Positions 34,338 to 44,069 of a stretch of 64,000 nucleotides of DNA are shown piece by piece. Within the stretch, counting starts at the first letter, position 1, and every line of letters begins with the position of its first letter. The position numbers were made by a program, and so were the translations under genes. Under the pieces are notes generated by a model. That model worked only from the letters and a program-made list of their open reading frames with translations, had not been told where the DNA came from and did no database searches. The stretch comes from Lachnospiraceae bacterium (GTDB lineage: Bacteria; Bacillota; Clostridia; Lachnospirales; Lachnospiraceae). The stretch spans positions 1 to 64,000 of the forward strand of contig JAJQCZ010000060.1 of the NCBI GenBank assembly GCA_021202465.1, in the 5' to 3' direction.

Positions 34338-36230
34338 CTACTCTAAATACGACGATAGATATTCCTGCAGCACTTCAAAGGGCGCCTCGCCGATCATAAG
34401 GATCGCCTGGTGGAAGGCTTTGTCGGTATAGTTTTCTCCCATGATCTCTTCGGCGTCGTCGCGCAGCGCGAGGATTTCCAGGCAGCCCACGTAGTAGGTC
34501 AGATAGTTGGCGGGATCTCCCAGAATCTGGCAGTAGATTGCTTCCACTGTCTCCTCGTCGACGGTCATGTAGTCGGAGAGAAATTCGTAAGCCTCCTCCA
34601 CAGTGTATCCGTTGTAGTGGATCTCGATGTCCAGCAGAGCGGAGAGACCGAGGCTGACAAAGGAATTTAACCGGACAAGTTCAGCCAGGTCAGCGTCAGA
34701 GGAGTCGCCCCAGCTGTAGGAGAGCTGCTCGACGTAGGTCGCCCAGCCCTCCGAGTAGCCGGGGAAGCTGAGAACAGCCCGCAGGGGCGTGGTGCAGCAG
34801 GAGGTGCTGTAGACCGTCTGATAGAGGTGGCCGGGATAGCCCTCGTGCGCCAATACGGTGTATAAACGGGCCGCGGAGGCGCTGGAAGAGCTTTTATTGA
34901 TGTAAATGATGTTCTCGCTCAGATCATCCAGCGGACAGGTGAGATAGAATGCCGGACTGCTGGAGGCTTCGAGGGATGCGTGGACAGAGCGGACGACAGG
35001 TTCCGTGTCCGTCGCCGGGAGCGCCGGGAAATCTACGGAGATCTTCTGCTGCAGGTCGCTCAGGATTTCTTCCGGATCTGTGAGTGTGAAGGAAAAGGAG
35101 TCGAAGCGGTCTGTAAGCGTCGGCTCTATTTCCAGAAGTGCGGACATGGCCGCAAGATCGGAAATGAGCTGTTCGGCGATGAGGCTGCGGAGCTCTTCCA
35201 CGCTGCGGGAGGAGCCGGTGCCTGCGCGCACCAGATATTCATAGTAGGCGCGTCCCTCCGGATACTGGCAGAGTCCGCCGTCGTACTGCCCGGTACCCAG
35301 CAAAGCAGTCAGTCCGTCGGCCAGAGACTGGTAGGCGGGAAGAACCGCCTCCGATAAAATTTCTTCGTGGCGGGCGATATATTCTTCGCGGGCTGTGCCG
35401 GAGAGCCCCAGCTCTGTCAGTTTTTCCTCGAAACGCTCTGCCAGATACAGGGAATCCGGGTTGGCGATGAAGGCCAGGCAGTCTTCGGCGATGGACTCCG
35501 CCAGGGTGTCGCACATAAAAAGTCCTGCTTCGGATTTGGCCTGTTCCCGTTCCAGGATCGTATCGAAATAGCGGGGAACGTCCTCCAGAAGAGTCAGATA
35601 GTTCTCCACGTCCTGCAGATTGCGGAAGGCGTACTCCCCCAGGAGGATGGGCAGCTCGACCTGAATCCCCGTGGTGGGAGCCAGTACCTCGTAGTACAGA
35701 GATACCTCCTCCAGGGAGAGGGAGGCCGTCAGATAGGATTCCAGGATGTCGTAAGTAAGCTGCTGCTCCTCCGTCAGGTCGTCCGCGGAGAAGGCCTGTA
35801 GTTCCTCCAGCGTTTCCCGGAGCCTGTCGAAGGAGGCATCCAGATCGTCGGGCGCTTCGGAACCAAGGGTGATGGTGGTTTCCTCAATGCCATAGGCCTC
35901 CGGGTCAGTCAGCGTATAGTGGAGGTCTAACGTATTGGCGGAGACCATTTCACGGAAAAGCTCCTCCGTGAAGGCGTCAAAGGCACTTTGAGTCTGGAGT
36001 GAGCTCTCCTCGTAACTTTCATATTCATTTTCTGCCGTTTCCCGGGCCGTAGCCGGGACGGCAGAGTCAGAGGCAGTGAGGGAGAAAAACCACAGTCCGC
36101 CGGTCAGCAGTACGCCGAACAGAACCGGCAGCAGGATGCGCCGCCGGACAGAGGGAGCAGAAAAATAGCGGGAGAAAAAGGAAGACAGCAAGAGATTGCT
36201 CCGCGGTGAGGTATGGGATATCTTATGCAT
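34338..36230 (-). CDS. DUF885 family protein (putative zinc peptidase), membrane-anchored
   Basis: This 630-residue protein has a basic N-terminus and one membrane helix (about 32-50), then a large helical extracellular domain of the DUF885 type. The H-E-x-x-x-H-type motif LAHEGYPGHLYQT (about residues 460-472) is the expected zinc site, with a downstream Glu in GWATYVEQL. DUF885 proteins are related to M32-like carboxypeptidases but mostly uncharacterised. The anchor indicates action at the cell surface, probably on peptides. It is separated from pyrC upstream by a terminator. Confidence 0.75.
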   Translation of the reverse strand: MHKISHTSPRSNLLLSSFFSRYFSAPSVRRRILLPVLFGVLLTGGLWFFSLTASDSAVPATARETAENEYESYEESSLQTQSAFDAFTEELFREMVSANTLDLHYTLTDPEAYGIEETTITLGSEAPDDLDASFDRLRETLEELQAFSADDLTEEQQLTYDILESYLTASLSLEEVSLYYEVLAPTTGIQVELPILLGEYAFRNLQDVENYLTLLEDVPRYFDTILEREQAKSEAGLFMCDTLAESIAEDCLAFIANPDSLYLAERFEEKLTELGLSGTAREEYIARHEEILSEAVLPAYQSLADGLTALLGTGQYDGGLCQYPEGRAYYEYLVRAGTGSSRSVEELRSLIAEQLISDLAAMSALLEIEPTLTDRFDSFSFTLTDPEEILSDLQQKISVDFPALPATDTEPVVRSVHASLEASSSPAFYLTCPLDDLSENIIYINKSSSSASAARLYTVLAHEGYPGHLYQTVYSTSCCTTPLRAVLSFPGYSEGWATYVEQLSYSWGDSSDADLAELVRLNSFVSLGLSALLDIEIHYNGYTVEEAYEFLSDYMTVDEETVEAIYCQILGDPANYLTYYVGCLEILALRDDAEEIMGENYTDKAFHQAILMIGEAPFEVLQEYLSSYLE

Positions 36231-36307
36231 TTATGAGACCAGACATGATGTGTCAGGCTGAAAACGCATCATTTTAAATGATCTTTTTCTGTTTATCGAA
36301 AAGAAGG

Positions 36308-36356
36308 ACTGGTACGAAGCGGATGTTCGGAATCATTCGCTGCGTACCAGTTTTTG
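36308..36356. terminator. Terminator between pyrC and the DUF885 gene
   Basis: ACTGGTACG (36308-36316) and CGTACCAGT (36343-36351) pair, with GCG/CGC inside. T-rich sequence lies on both sides. Confidence 0.65.
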
Positions 36357-36360
36357 TAAA

Positions 36361-37635
36361 TTAAGCTTCATACACGATCTTCCCCCCGCAGAGGGTGAAT
36401 TTCACCGGCCCGTAGAGCTCCCAGTCCGCGAAGGGGGAGTTGGTGGCGCGGGAGGCGAAGGGAGCCGGGTGGAAGGTCTCATCGGGGGCGAAGAGCACCA
36501 GGTCAGCGGGCGCGCCGGGGGCGATCCCCTGGGGATGCAGATGGTAAAGTTCGGCCGGACGGCGGCTCATGCGGTCGATCAGCTCGCTCATCGTCAGAAT
36601 CCCGCCGCGGACCAGGACCGTAACGCCCAGCGCCAGTGAGGTCTCGAGTCCGGTGATGCCGCTGGGAGCCTCGGCGAAGGGGCGGGCCTTCTCCTTGGCG
36701 GAGTGAGGGGCGTGGTCGGTGGCGATGACGTCGATGGTTCCGTCCTGGAGTCCGCGGAGAATCTCCTGGCGGTCTGCTTCCGTCCGCAGGGGCGGATTCA
36801 TGCGGGCCAGGGTGCCGTAGCGGAGGACGGCCTCCTCGGTCAGAGTAAAATGATGGGGCGTAGCCTCGGCATAGACGTGAGCGCCCATGGCTTTGGCGGC
36901 GCGGACCATCTTCACGGAATTCCCGGAGCTGATGTGCTGGATGACGACGCGGGCGCCGGTGGCCAGGGCGATCATGCAGTCGCGGGCGACCAGGGCGTCC
37001 TCCGCCAGAGCGCTGGCTCCGCCCAGTCCCAGCTGGCGGGAAGCCGCGCCCTGATTCACGCCGGGGGAGGCAATAAAGGCGGGATCCTCCTCGTGAAGGC
37101 TGATCGGAAGATCGAGGGCGGCGGCCCGTTCCATGGCCTCGCGCAGCAGCCCCTCATCCATCAGCGGGATGCCGTCATCGGTGAAACCGGCGGCGCCCGC
37201 CGCGGCCAGCGCTTCCATGTCTGTCAGGGTCTCGCCCCGCAGGCCGACGCTGACGGCGGCCGTCTGCAGTACATGAATCCCAGTCTGTTCTCCACGTTCT
37301 CCACGGGCGAGATTCGCCTGCAGGCGCTCCGGCGTGTCGATTGTGGGCGAGGTATTCGCCATGCAGATGACCGTCGTGAAGCCGCCCTTCTTCGCGGCCG
37401 CGGCTCCGGTGAAGATATCCTCCTTCCAGGGGAAGCCGGGATCCCGGAAATGAACATGTGTGTCTACCAGACCCGGCGCCGTAATCCAGCCGGAGGCCTC
37501 GATGACGCGGTCCGCCTGCGACAGATCCAGATCCTGTCCCAACTGACGGATCGTATTTCCTTCTATTATAATATCTGCAATCTCATCCCGCCCGGTCACG
37601 GGGTCGACGATGTGTCCATTTCGAATTCCGATCAT
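36361..37635 (-). CDS. pyrC: Dihydroorotase (class I)
   Basis: This 424-residue amidohydrolase catalyses the third step of pyrimidine synthesis, carbamoyl-aspartate to dihydroorotate. The metal-site motif VDTHVHFRDPGF lies near residue 60 and later come SLHEEDP, QHISSGNSV and the ATDHAPH motif. The C-terminal strand closes with ASRATNSPFADWELYGPV, normal for type I enzymes. Length is typical. No other pyr gene is near. It lies 80 bp downstream of the aminopeptidase gene and may be cotranscribed with it. Confidence 0.92.
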   Translation of the reverse strand: MIGIRNGHIVDPVTGRDEIADIIIEGNTIRQLGQDLDLSQADRVIEASGWITAPGLVDTHVHFRDPGFPWKEDIFTGAAAAKKGGFTTVICMANTSPTIDTPERLQANLARGERGEQTGIHVLQTAAVSVGLRGETLTDMEALAAAGAAGFTDDGIPLMDEGLLREAMERAAALDLPISLHEEDPAFIASPGVNQGAASRQLGLGGASALAEDALVARDCMIALATGARVVIQHISSGNSVKMVRAAKAMGAHVYAEATPHHFTLTEEAVLRYGTLARMNPPLRTEADRQEILRGLQDGTIDVIATDHAPHSAKEKARPFAEAPSGITGLETSLALGVTVLVRGGILTMSELIDRMSRRPAELYHLHPQGIAPGAPADLVLFAPDETFHPAPFASRATNSPFADWELYGPVKFTLCGGKIVYEA

Positions 37636-37715
37636 ATGATGTTTCTCCTTTCTGTGCCCCGTGCGGTCTGACCAGAGGGAGCGTATATCCTGATGATGTC
37701 ACAAAAACGGGTAAA

Positions 37716-39497
37716 TCAGATCGCCCGCGTTGCTTCCCGCAGCCAGGCGGCCTCGGCTTCAGGCAGATGATCTTTCAGGGTCTCATAGACCAGCGCGTGA
37801 TACTCGTTGAGGAGCCGTACTTCTTCTGCAGTCATATACTGTTTGTCGAGGCCATCCAGATCGATCGGGCAGAAGGTAATGTGACGAAAATGCAGGAACT
37901 GGCCGTACTCGTTCTTCTCGTCGCGGACGCAGAGCAGTTCGTTCTCCGTGCGGATACCGTAGCAGTAGTCCAGGTAGATGCCGGGCTCGTCGGTGGTCAC
38001 CATGCCGGGCGCCAGAGCCACATTTTCTCTGCCGGGGCGAGACTTCCAGAAGAAGGACTGAGGACCTTCGTGGACATTGAGCAGGAAGCCTACGCCGTGA
38101 CCGGTTCCGCAGCGGTAGTCAATGCCCATTTCCCACATGGGCTGGCGGGCCAGATAATCCAGACTCAGCCCGGAGCATCCCTCGAGGAAGCGGGCGTTTG
38201 CCAGGTTCAGCATGCCGCGGACGACGGCCGTGAAATGCCGTTTCTGTTCGTCGGTGACCGGACCCAGGACGATGGTGCGGGTGATGTCGGTGGTGCCGTC
38301 CAGGTACTGCCCGCCGGAATCCACCAGTAGGAAGCCCTCGGGAACGAGCTCAGCGTCGGTCTCCGGGGTGGCCATGTAGTGCATCATGGCGCCGTGAGGG
38401 CCGTAGCCTGCGATGGTCTCGAAGCTTAAGCCCCGGTTCAGAGGCTGCTCCCGGCGAAATCCTTCGAGGACGTCGCTGGCGCTGATCTCCGTAATCCGCT
38501 CCCGGCCGATGTGCGTTTTCAGCCAGTAGATGAACTTTACCATGGCGACGCCGTCCTTGACATGGCAGCCCAGGATATTCTGAATCTCCGTCTCGTTTTT
38601 AATGGACTTCATGAGCGTGGTGGGGTTGGCGGCGGGAACCAGCTGGCAGCCTTCCGGCAGGCGGCTTGTCAGCGCCATATTTACTTTGGATTCGTCCACC
38701 AGAATCCGGGAACCGGCGGGCAGAGCCGCGGCGCAGTCGTAGACGGCGTCATAGTTTCCCAGAGTCACGCCTTCTGCGCGGAGCGCTTCCTCCAGGGCCT
38801 TGTCAGAAGCTCCTTCCCGCAGGAAGAGAGTCGCCGTCTCCCCGGTGATGACAGCGTAAGAGAGCGCCACCGGGTTACAGGGAATGTCGTCTCCGCGGAG
38901 ATTGAAGAGCCAGGCAATGTCGTCCAGAGACGTCAGGAGATGGACATCGGCCTGGGCTTTTTTCATTTCTGCCCGCAGATCGGCCAGTTTTTCCGAGGCG
39001 GATTTCCCGGCGTAGCACAGATCCAGAAGGAAAGCGGGCTTCGAAGTCAGAGCCGGACGGTCCGGCCATACGGTGCCGACCAGATCCTCCTCCCAGGCGA
39101 AGCGGATATTTTTTTCCTTCAGCGCCTCACGCCAGGTCTTCATCTGACGAACGGTGACAAGCCGTCCGTCGAAGCCCAGGCAGCCGCCCGCAGGCAATGT
39201 ATTTGCAAGGTATTCGTCGACTGTGGGGACGCCCTCCGTCCCCATGCGGCACAGCGTGAAGGCCGGGTCCATCTGCTCCTCCGCCTGGATGAAGAAACGC
39301 CCGTCCGTCCAGAGCATGGCTTCCTCCGCGGTAATGACCAGAGTGCAGGCTTCTCCGGTGAAATGAGAGAGAAACCGTGTGGCCGCGAAATAGTCACTGA
39401 AATATTCCGACTGATGATCGTCGCAGGCGGGAACCAGATAGGCATCCATGTGTCTCTCCGCCATGAGGAGGCGGAGTTGCTCTAAAGGTCGATTCAT
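37716..39497 (-). CDS. Xaa-Pro aminopeptidase, M24B family (three-domain form)
   Basis: This 593-residue protein has two creatinase-like N-terminal domains (about 1-130 and 160-300) and a C-terminal pita-bread domain. The di-metal ligands are visible: Asp pair in VDSGGQYLDGTTDITRT, His in GTGHGVGF, Glu in TDEPGIY and Glu in RTENELL. It removes an N-terminal residue before proline. The long form resembles eukaryotic cytosolic XPNPEP1 and is common in Clostridia and Bacteroidetes. A promoter at 39533-39561 and TTGGAGGATTTTTGCT before the ATG support the start. Confidence 0.9.
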   Translation of the reverse strand: MNRPLEQLRLLMAERHMDAYLVPACDDHQSEYFSDYFAATRFLSHFTGEACTLVITAEEAMLWTDGRFFIQAEEQMDPAFTLCRMGTEGVPTVDEYLANTLPAGGCLGFDGRLVTVRQMKTWREALKEKNIRFAWEEDLVGTVWPDRPALTSKPAFLLDLCYAGKSASEKLADLRAEMKKAQADVHLLTSLDDIAWLFNLRGDDIPCNPVALSYAVITGETATLFLREGASDKALEEALRAEGVTLGNYDAVYDCAAALPAGSRILVDESKVNMALTSRLPEGCQLVPAANPTTLMKSIKNETEIQNILGCHVKDGVAMVKFIYWLKTHIGRERITEISASDVLEGFRREQPLNRGLSFETIAGYGPHGAMMHYMATPETDAELVPEGFLLVDSGGQYLDGTTDITRTIVLGPVTDEQKRHFTAVVRGMLNLANARFLEGCSGLSLDYLARQPMWEMGIDYRCGTGHGVGFLLNVHEGPQSFFWKSRPGRENVALAPGMVTTDEPGIYLDYCYGIRTENELLCVRDEKNEYGQFLHFRHITFCPIDLDGLDKQYMTAEEVRLLNEYHALVYETLKDHLPEAEAAWLREATRAI

Positions 39498-39532
39498 AGC
39501 AAAAATCCTCCAAATTGTTTTTTGACCGCACC

Positions 39533-39561
39533 ATCATAGCACAGAGAGTTAGTCTTTGCAA
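39533..39561 (-). promoter_or_regulatory. Predicted promoter of the aminopeptidase gene
   Basis: On the minus strand TTGCAA (39556-39561) and TATGAT (39533-39538) are 17 bp apart. Confidence 0.65.
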
Positions 39562-39620
39562 TCACCATCAAAACCCTTTGTAAATTGTGCGTAAATTCTA
39601 AAAATTGTCACTCGAATCGG

Positions 39621-39649
39621 TTGACCTTTTGTTTGGCCTGTGTTATTCC
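39621..39649 (+). promoter_or_regulatory. Predicted promoter of the ABC-2 exporter genes
   Basis: TTGACC (39621-39626) and TATTCC (39644-39649) are 17 bp apart, 108 bp upstream of the ATPase gene. Confidence 0.5.
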
Positions 39650-39756
39650 AAAAGTATTATTGGGAGACCAATCAGGATGATTCTGTTCGAACTTCGGGTA
39701 TCGGAATCCCGGAGACTGTCTGGTTTTGTGTTTTATTCTAAAAGGGGGAAAAGAAC

Positions 39757-40620
39757 ATGATTCGCGTGGAGCATGTGTCGAAGCAGTATGAGAAGGCGGA
39801 GCGGAAAGCGCTGAATGATATTTCTTTTGATCTGGGGGATGGGGAAATGCTCGGTCTCATCGGTCAGAACGGGGCGGGGAAATCTACACTGCTGAAGATT
39901 CTCTGCAAATTCATCCGGGCAGACGAAGGGAATGTCCTCGTGGATGGAGAGAGCATTCTGCACCGGGATAATTCTCTGAACCGGGTGGGAATTCTGCTGG
40001 AGCCGGTATATTTTCCCTATCTGTCCGCCTGGGAGAACCTGGCGTTTTACCTGAATGTGCATGGCAGGCCGAATGAATTGTCGGAGATCGATCCCATGCT
40101 GGAGCTGGTAGACCTGCAAAAGAACCGGGATCAGAAGCCGACGGAGTTTTCATTTGGCATGAAGCAGAGACTGGGTCTGGCTCAGGCGCTGTTGGGAAAG
40201 CCCCGGGTGCTGATCCTGGATGAACCCTTTGTGGGTCTGGATCCCACCGGGGTGAAGGAACTGATCGGGATCCTGAAGAAGAAGGTCGCAGAGGATGGGA
40301 TGCAGGCGATCATTTCCAGCCATCAGCTCTACGAACTGAATGAGGTCTGCGAGAGAATGCTGGTCCTTTATAACGGGGAGCTGGTATTTGATGGAATTCC
40401 CGCGTTTGTGCCGGAGATCACACTGGATCTGGATCATCCCTATGAGGGAGAACTGGGGGATCGTTACCCGGTGACTGTTGAGAACGGCGGGCGGCGCATT
40501 ACCGTCGCAGAGTCGGATCCGGATCAGATGCTGAAGGAGATCCTGGCTCATTACAGGATTAAAAATGTGGTGTCGAGAGGCTCGGCATTGGAACGTTTTT
40601 TTGAGGAGGAACGGTCATGA
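39757..40620 (+). CDS. ABC-2 type exporter ATPase
   Basis: This 287-residue ATPase has Walker A IGQNGAGKST, the Q-loop region, signature FSFGMKQRLGLAQAL (F-G-M instead of the common S-G-G), Walker B VLILDEPFVGLDP and the H-loop IISSHQL. The C-terminal 60 residues form a small beta extension, as in drug or bacteriocin exporters. It overlaps the permease gene by 4 bp. The substrate is unknown. Confidence 0.88.
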   Translation: MIRVEHVSKQYEKAERKALNDISFDLGDGEMLGLIGQNGAGKSTLLKILCKFIRADEGNVLVDGESILHRDNSLNRVGILLEPVYFPYLSAWENLAFYLNVHGRPNELSEIDPMLELVDLQKNRDQKPTEFSFGMKQRLGLAQALLGKPRVLILDEPFVGLDPTGVKELIGILKKKVAEDGMQAIISSHQLYELNEVCERMLVLYNGELVFDGIPAFVPEITLDLDHPYEGELGDRYPVTVENGGRRITVAESDPDQMLKEILAHYRIKNVVSRGSALERFFEEERS

Positions 40621-41375
40621 GAGGCATCTATCGATACGAACTGAAGAAAACGCTGCACAGAAAGGACGCTGTCGCACTGATACTTCTCGGTCTGTGGCCT
40701 GTCCTGGTGACGGTCTGCTGCCATTTTGGAAGCGGCCTGTTCAACTTCTCCGGCGATCCCATGGGAGCCTTCGAGTTTGTCAACATGCTGCTCGCTTTTC
40801 AGGATATGCTCTTCCTGCCGGTTCTGATCGGGGTTTACATCGCAGCCATGTCGTTCTATCAGGAGATTCATACCAGAAGCATCTATGTGTACAAGGATCT
40901 GCCGCGCGGGCAGGTGCTTCGCGCCAAATATCTGTCGGTTTATACCGTATATGCCATTTTCCTGGTCACCTATATTGTTCTGTCTTTTGTGTTCTACTAC
41001 CTGCTGTTTCAGTACCAGGACATGGCGACGGGGACGTTGGTGGCCTATCCGGATAACGTACTGAACTTCCTGTACAATACCTTTGAAATCACAATCAGCG
41101 TACTTTTCTATATTCATGTGGGAATTACTCTGTCCCTTCGGACTTCGACAGGAATGGCTCTGGTCGGGACTTCTTTGTTCTATATGTTCGCTCTGGCTGT
41201 ACCCAATCTGTCCTGGTTTAAATACATTTTTCCTGTTGGATACAAGAATGTCATCGAGGTCACACAGCATCCGTATATATTCTGCTTCGTGATGTCGATT
41301 CTGGTGTGGACGGTTTACAATGTGGTCCTGTACAGGATAAACCTGAAAAAATTCCGTCAGATGGAGTTTTGTTGA
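40617..41375 (+). CDS. ABC-2 type exporter permease
   Basis: This 252-residue protein has six predicted membrane helices, starting after a basic cytosolic N-terminus (MRGIYRYELKKTLHRKDA). It lacks a large extracellular domain. Together with the overlapping ATPase gene it forms a simple ABC-2 exporter like those for peptides, lantibiotics or drugs. A terminator follows at 41424-41446. Confidence 0.8.
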   Translation: MRGIYRYELKKTLHRKDAVALILLGLWPVLVTVCCHFGSGLFNFSGDPMGAFEFVNMLLAFQDMLFLPVLIGVYIAAMSFYQEIHTRSIYVYKDLPRGQVLRAKYLSVYTVYAIFLVTYIVLSFVFYYLLFQYQDMATGTLVAYPDNVLNFLYNTFEITISVLFYIHVGITLSLRTSTGMALVGTSLFYMFALAVPNLSWFKYIFPVGYKNVIEVTQHPYIFCFVMSILVWTVYNVVLYRINLKKFRQMEFC

Positions 41376-41423
41376 GATGAAAATGCTGGAAAAACAGATG
41401 AGGGCCCGCTGCGGCTCTTTTTT

Positions 41424-41446
41424 ATACCGGGAAGTTCCCCGTATTT
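41424..41446 (+). terminator. Terminator after the ABC-2 exporter
   Basis: ATACCGGG and CCCCGTAT pair with one mismatch around a short loop and are followed by TTTT. Confidence 0.6.
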
Positions 41447-41639
41447 TTAAGAACGTTGCGGGAGGCTCCCTCTTCCCCGGTCACAAAATCAACATACATC
41501 TATCACAAAAATCCCACGCGGATTGATTATTTTTATAAAGGCATATAGGGTTGCGGAGTCTGCGGCACGGAGGACAGAATCTTCCTGAGCCGCGTGATTT
41601 TATCGCGAAAAAGAAGGAAAGAAGCAAGGAGACCGAAAA

Positions 41640-43367
41640 ATGAAGAAGAAAAACGATGTGCCCCGGACGGATGAAGAGCTCCTCGAGATGCACCGGCAGG
41701 AGCGGACGCGTCACAGGAGAAGGAGGATCATAACCCTGGTTGTGGTCGTGGCCGTGGTTCTCGTGGCTGTGGCTGTGGGGGTCACACAGGCGAGGAAGAG
41801 CATTTCCGCGCAGGTCAGCTCTTCAGAGGACAGCGCGATACAGTCGGCGGAGGTGACGGTGAGCAGCATCAGCACCACAGTCTCCGGTTCGGGGACGCTG
41901 GCGGATGAGGACGTGGAGAGCGTAGAGATCCCGGACTCCCTGGAGATCGCGGATTTCTATGTGGAGGAAGGCGATACAGTCAGCGAGGGTGACCTGATCG
42001 CTACGGTGACGAATGCGTCGATCCTCACAGCCATGTCGGACGCACAGGCTTCACTGGACGCGCTGGATGAGGAAATCGAGGAGGCGGCCGACGACGAGGT
42101 GGAGGAGGAGATCACCACCAGCGTGCCCGGCCGGGTGAAGGTCATCTATGCGGAGGAGGACGACGATGTAGCGACCGTCATGTATGAGCACGGCGCATTG
42201 ATGCTTCTCTCTCTGGATGGCTATATGGCCGTGGATGTGGCCTCCGATGCACTCACTGTGGGCGATGAGGTGACGGTGACGGACAGTGACGGCGACGAGT
42301 ATGACGGCACGGTGGAGGAGGTCGTGGACGGCACGGCGACCGTGCTCATCACGGATAAAGGACCCGGGTATGGGGATGAGGTAACGGTCACCGACAGCGA
42401 CGGCAGTGAGGTGGGAACGGGCACGCTCTACATACATAGCTCCCTGGCGATCACCGGCTATGCGGGAACTGTGGAGGACCTTGAGGTCTCCGAAAATGAG
42501 GCCGTGGACGCGGGCGACACCCTTCTGACGCTGACAGATACCGAGACATCGGCCAACTATGACGCGCTTCTTAAGGAGCGTGAGGAGACGGAAGAGCTTC
42601 TGGAGGATCTGATCGCGATCTACAAGGAGGGCGGTATCTGCGCGACGGTGGCGGGAGAGATTTCCTCCCTCAGTGAGGACAGCGGCAGCAGTTCATCCTC
42701 TTCCGATCTGACCGCGTCCATGACGGACAGCAGCACGAGCAGCGACAGCAGTTCCGGTTATACGACGGTGGCGACCATTTCCACGAACGAAAATATGATC
42801 ATTACCATCAGCGTCGATGAGACGGATATCCTTTCCCTGTCCGAGGGGCAGGAGGCCACGGTGACCATCGATTCAATCGGCGAAGATACCTATGCGGGCA
42901 CCGTGACGGAAATCAGCACCACGGCCGAAAGCAGTTCCGGTGTGACGTCTTATTCGGCGGATATTACGATCGACAAGACCGATGATATGCTTTCCGGTAT
43001 GTCCGCTTCCGTGGTCATCACCATCGAGGGCGTGGACAATGCGCTGCTGATTCCGGCGGATGCCCTGCATCAGACCAGCTCTACGGCCTATGTCTATACG
43101 GAATATGATGAGAGCACCGGCGAGTTCAGCGGCATGGTGGAAGTGACCGTAGGCCTCACGAACAGCTCCTATGCGGAGATCACCGAGGGCTTAAGCGAGG
43201 GAGACACCGTATATTACACGGAGTCTTCGGACGACAGCAGCAGTTTTGATCTGAGCAGCTTCGGCAATATGGGCGGCATGAGTGATTTCAGCGGAGGTAT
43301 GGACAGCAACTCCGGAGGTATGGACAATAATTCCGGCGGACGGGGCGAGATGCCCGGCGGCAACTGA
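41640..43367 (+). CDS. MacA/HlyD-like membrane fusion (adaptor) protein 1
   Basis: This 575-residue protein has a basic cytosolic N-terminus, one membrane helix (about 30-50), and a barrel-sandwich/lipoyl domain (SLEIADFYVEEGDTVSEGDLIA). A short coiled-coil region and beta-barrel segments follow, and it ends in a Gly/Ser/Met-rich tail (GGMDSNSGGMDNNSGG). It precedes a MacB-type ATPase and permease, so it should be the extracytoplasmic adaptor of a tripartite-like Gram-positive exporter. The Ser/Asp-rich linkers are unusually long. The start follows AAGGAG. Confidence 0.8.
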   Translation: MKKKNDVPRTDEELLEMHRQERTRHRRRRIITLVVVVAVVLVAVAVGVTQARKSISAQVSSSEDSAIQSAEVTVSSISTTVSGSGTLADEDVESVEIPDSLEIADFYVEEGDTVSEGDLIATVTNASILTAMSDAQASLDALDEEIEEAADDEVEEEITTSVPGRVKVIYAEEDDDVATVMYEHGALMLLSLDGYMAVDVASDALTVGDEVTVTDSDGDEYDGTVEEVVDGTATVLITDKGPGYGDEVTVTDSDGSEVGTGTLYIHSSLAITGYAGTVEDLEVSENEAVDAGDTLLTLTDTETSANYDALLKEREETEELLEDLIAIYKEGGICATVAGEISSLSEDSGSSSSSSDLTASMTDSSTSSDSSSGYTTVATISTNENMIITISVDETDILSLSEGQEATVTIDSIGEDTYAGTVTEISTTAESSSGVTSYSADITIDKTDDMLSGMSASVVITIEGVDNALLIPADALHQTSSTAYVYTEYDESTGEFSGMVEVTVGLTNSSYAEITEGLSEGDTVYYTESSDDSSSFDLSSFGNMGGMSDFSGGMDSNSGGMDNNSGGRGEMPGGN

Positions 43368-43397
43368 TGAGTGCATGGGAAAGGCTGGGCAGAAGCT

Positions 43398-44069
43398 ATG
43401 ATTGATCTGAACGATATCTCGAAAATGTACCTCGTGGGAGATGAGGAGGTGCGGGCGCTGGACCACGCCAGCATGCACATCTACCCTGGAGAATTTGTTT
43501 CCATCATCGGCCCCTCCGGCAGCGGCAAATCAACGTTAATGAACATCATTGGCTGCCTGGACACCGCGGATGCGGGAACATATTTACTTGATAAGATTCC
43601 GATTGAGGATTATACAGAAAATGAACTGGCGCGGATCCGCAACCGCAAGATCGGTTTCGTCTTCCAGAGCTTCAACCTGATCCCGAAGCTGACGGCGGAG
43701 GAGAATGTGGAGCTGCCCCTGATTTATCAGGGGATGAAGCGGAGCGAGCGGACCGGGCGCGTGCAGGAGGCCCTGGCGCGGGTGGGGCTGGAGAAGCGGG
43801 CGAAGCACCTGCCCACGGAGCTCTCCGGCGGCCAGCAGCAGCGGGTGGCCATCGCGCGGGCCATCGCCACAAGGCCGTCGCTGATCCTGGCGGATGAACC
43901 GACCGGAAACCTGGACTCCAAAACCAGCCAGGAGATCATGGCGATCTTTCACGAGCTGCATGAACAGGGAAATACGATCGTGCTGATCACGCACGATGAC
44001 AACGTGGCTCGTCAGGCGTCCCGGCGGATCCATATCCTGGACGGCAAGGTAACGGAGGTGGAGGAATGA
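43398..44069 (+). CDS. MacB-type ABC ATPase
   Basis: This 223-residue ATPase shows Walker [26 protein letters not shown], signature [15 protein letters not shown] and Walker [14 protein letters not shown]. The permease gene overlaps its end by 4 bp. The ATG at 43398 starts at [11 protein letters not shown], as in relatives; a GTG at 43371 in frame is possible but adds 9 non-conserved residues. It powers the exporter formed with the two flanking adaptor genes. Confidence 0.9.
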   Translation: MIDLNDISKMYLVGDEEVRALDHASMHIYPGEFVSIIGPSGSGKSTLMNIIGCLDTADAGTYLLDKIPIEDYTENELARIRNRKIGFVFQSFNLIPKLTAEENVELPLIYQGMKRSERTGRVQEALARVGLEKRAKHLPTELSGGQQQRVAIARAIATRPSLILADEPTGNLDSKTSQEIMAIFHELHEQGNTIVLITHDDNVARQASRRIHILDGKVTEVEE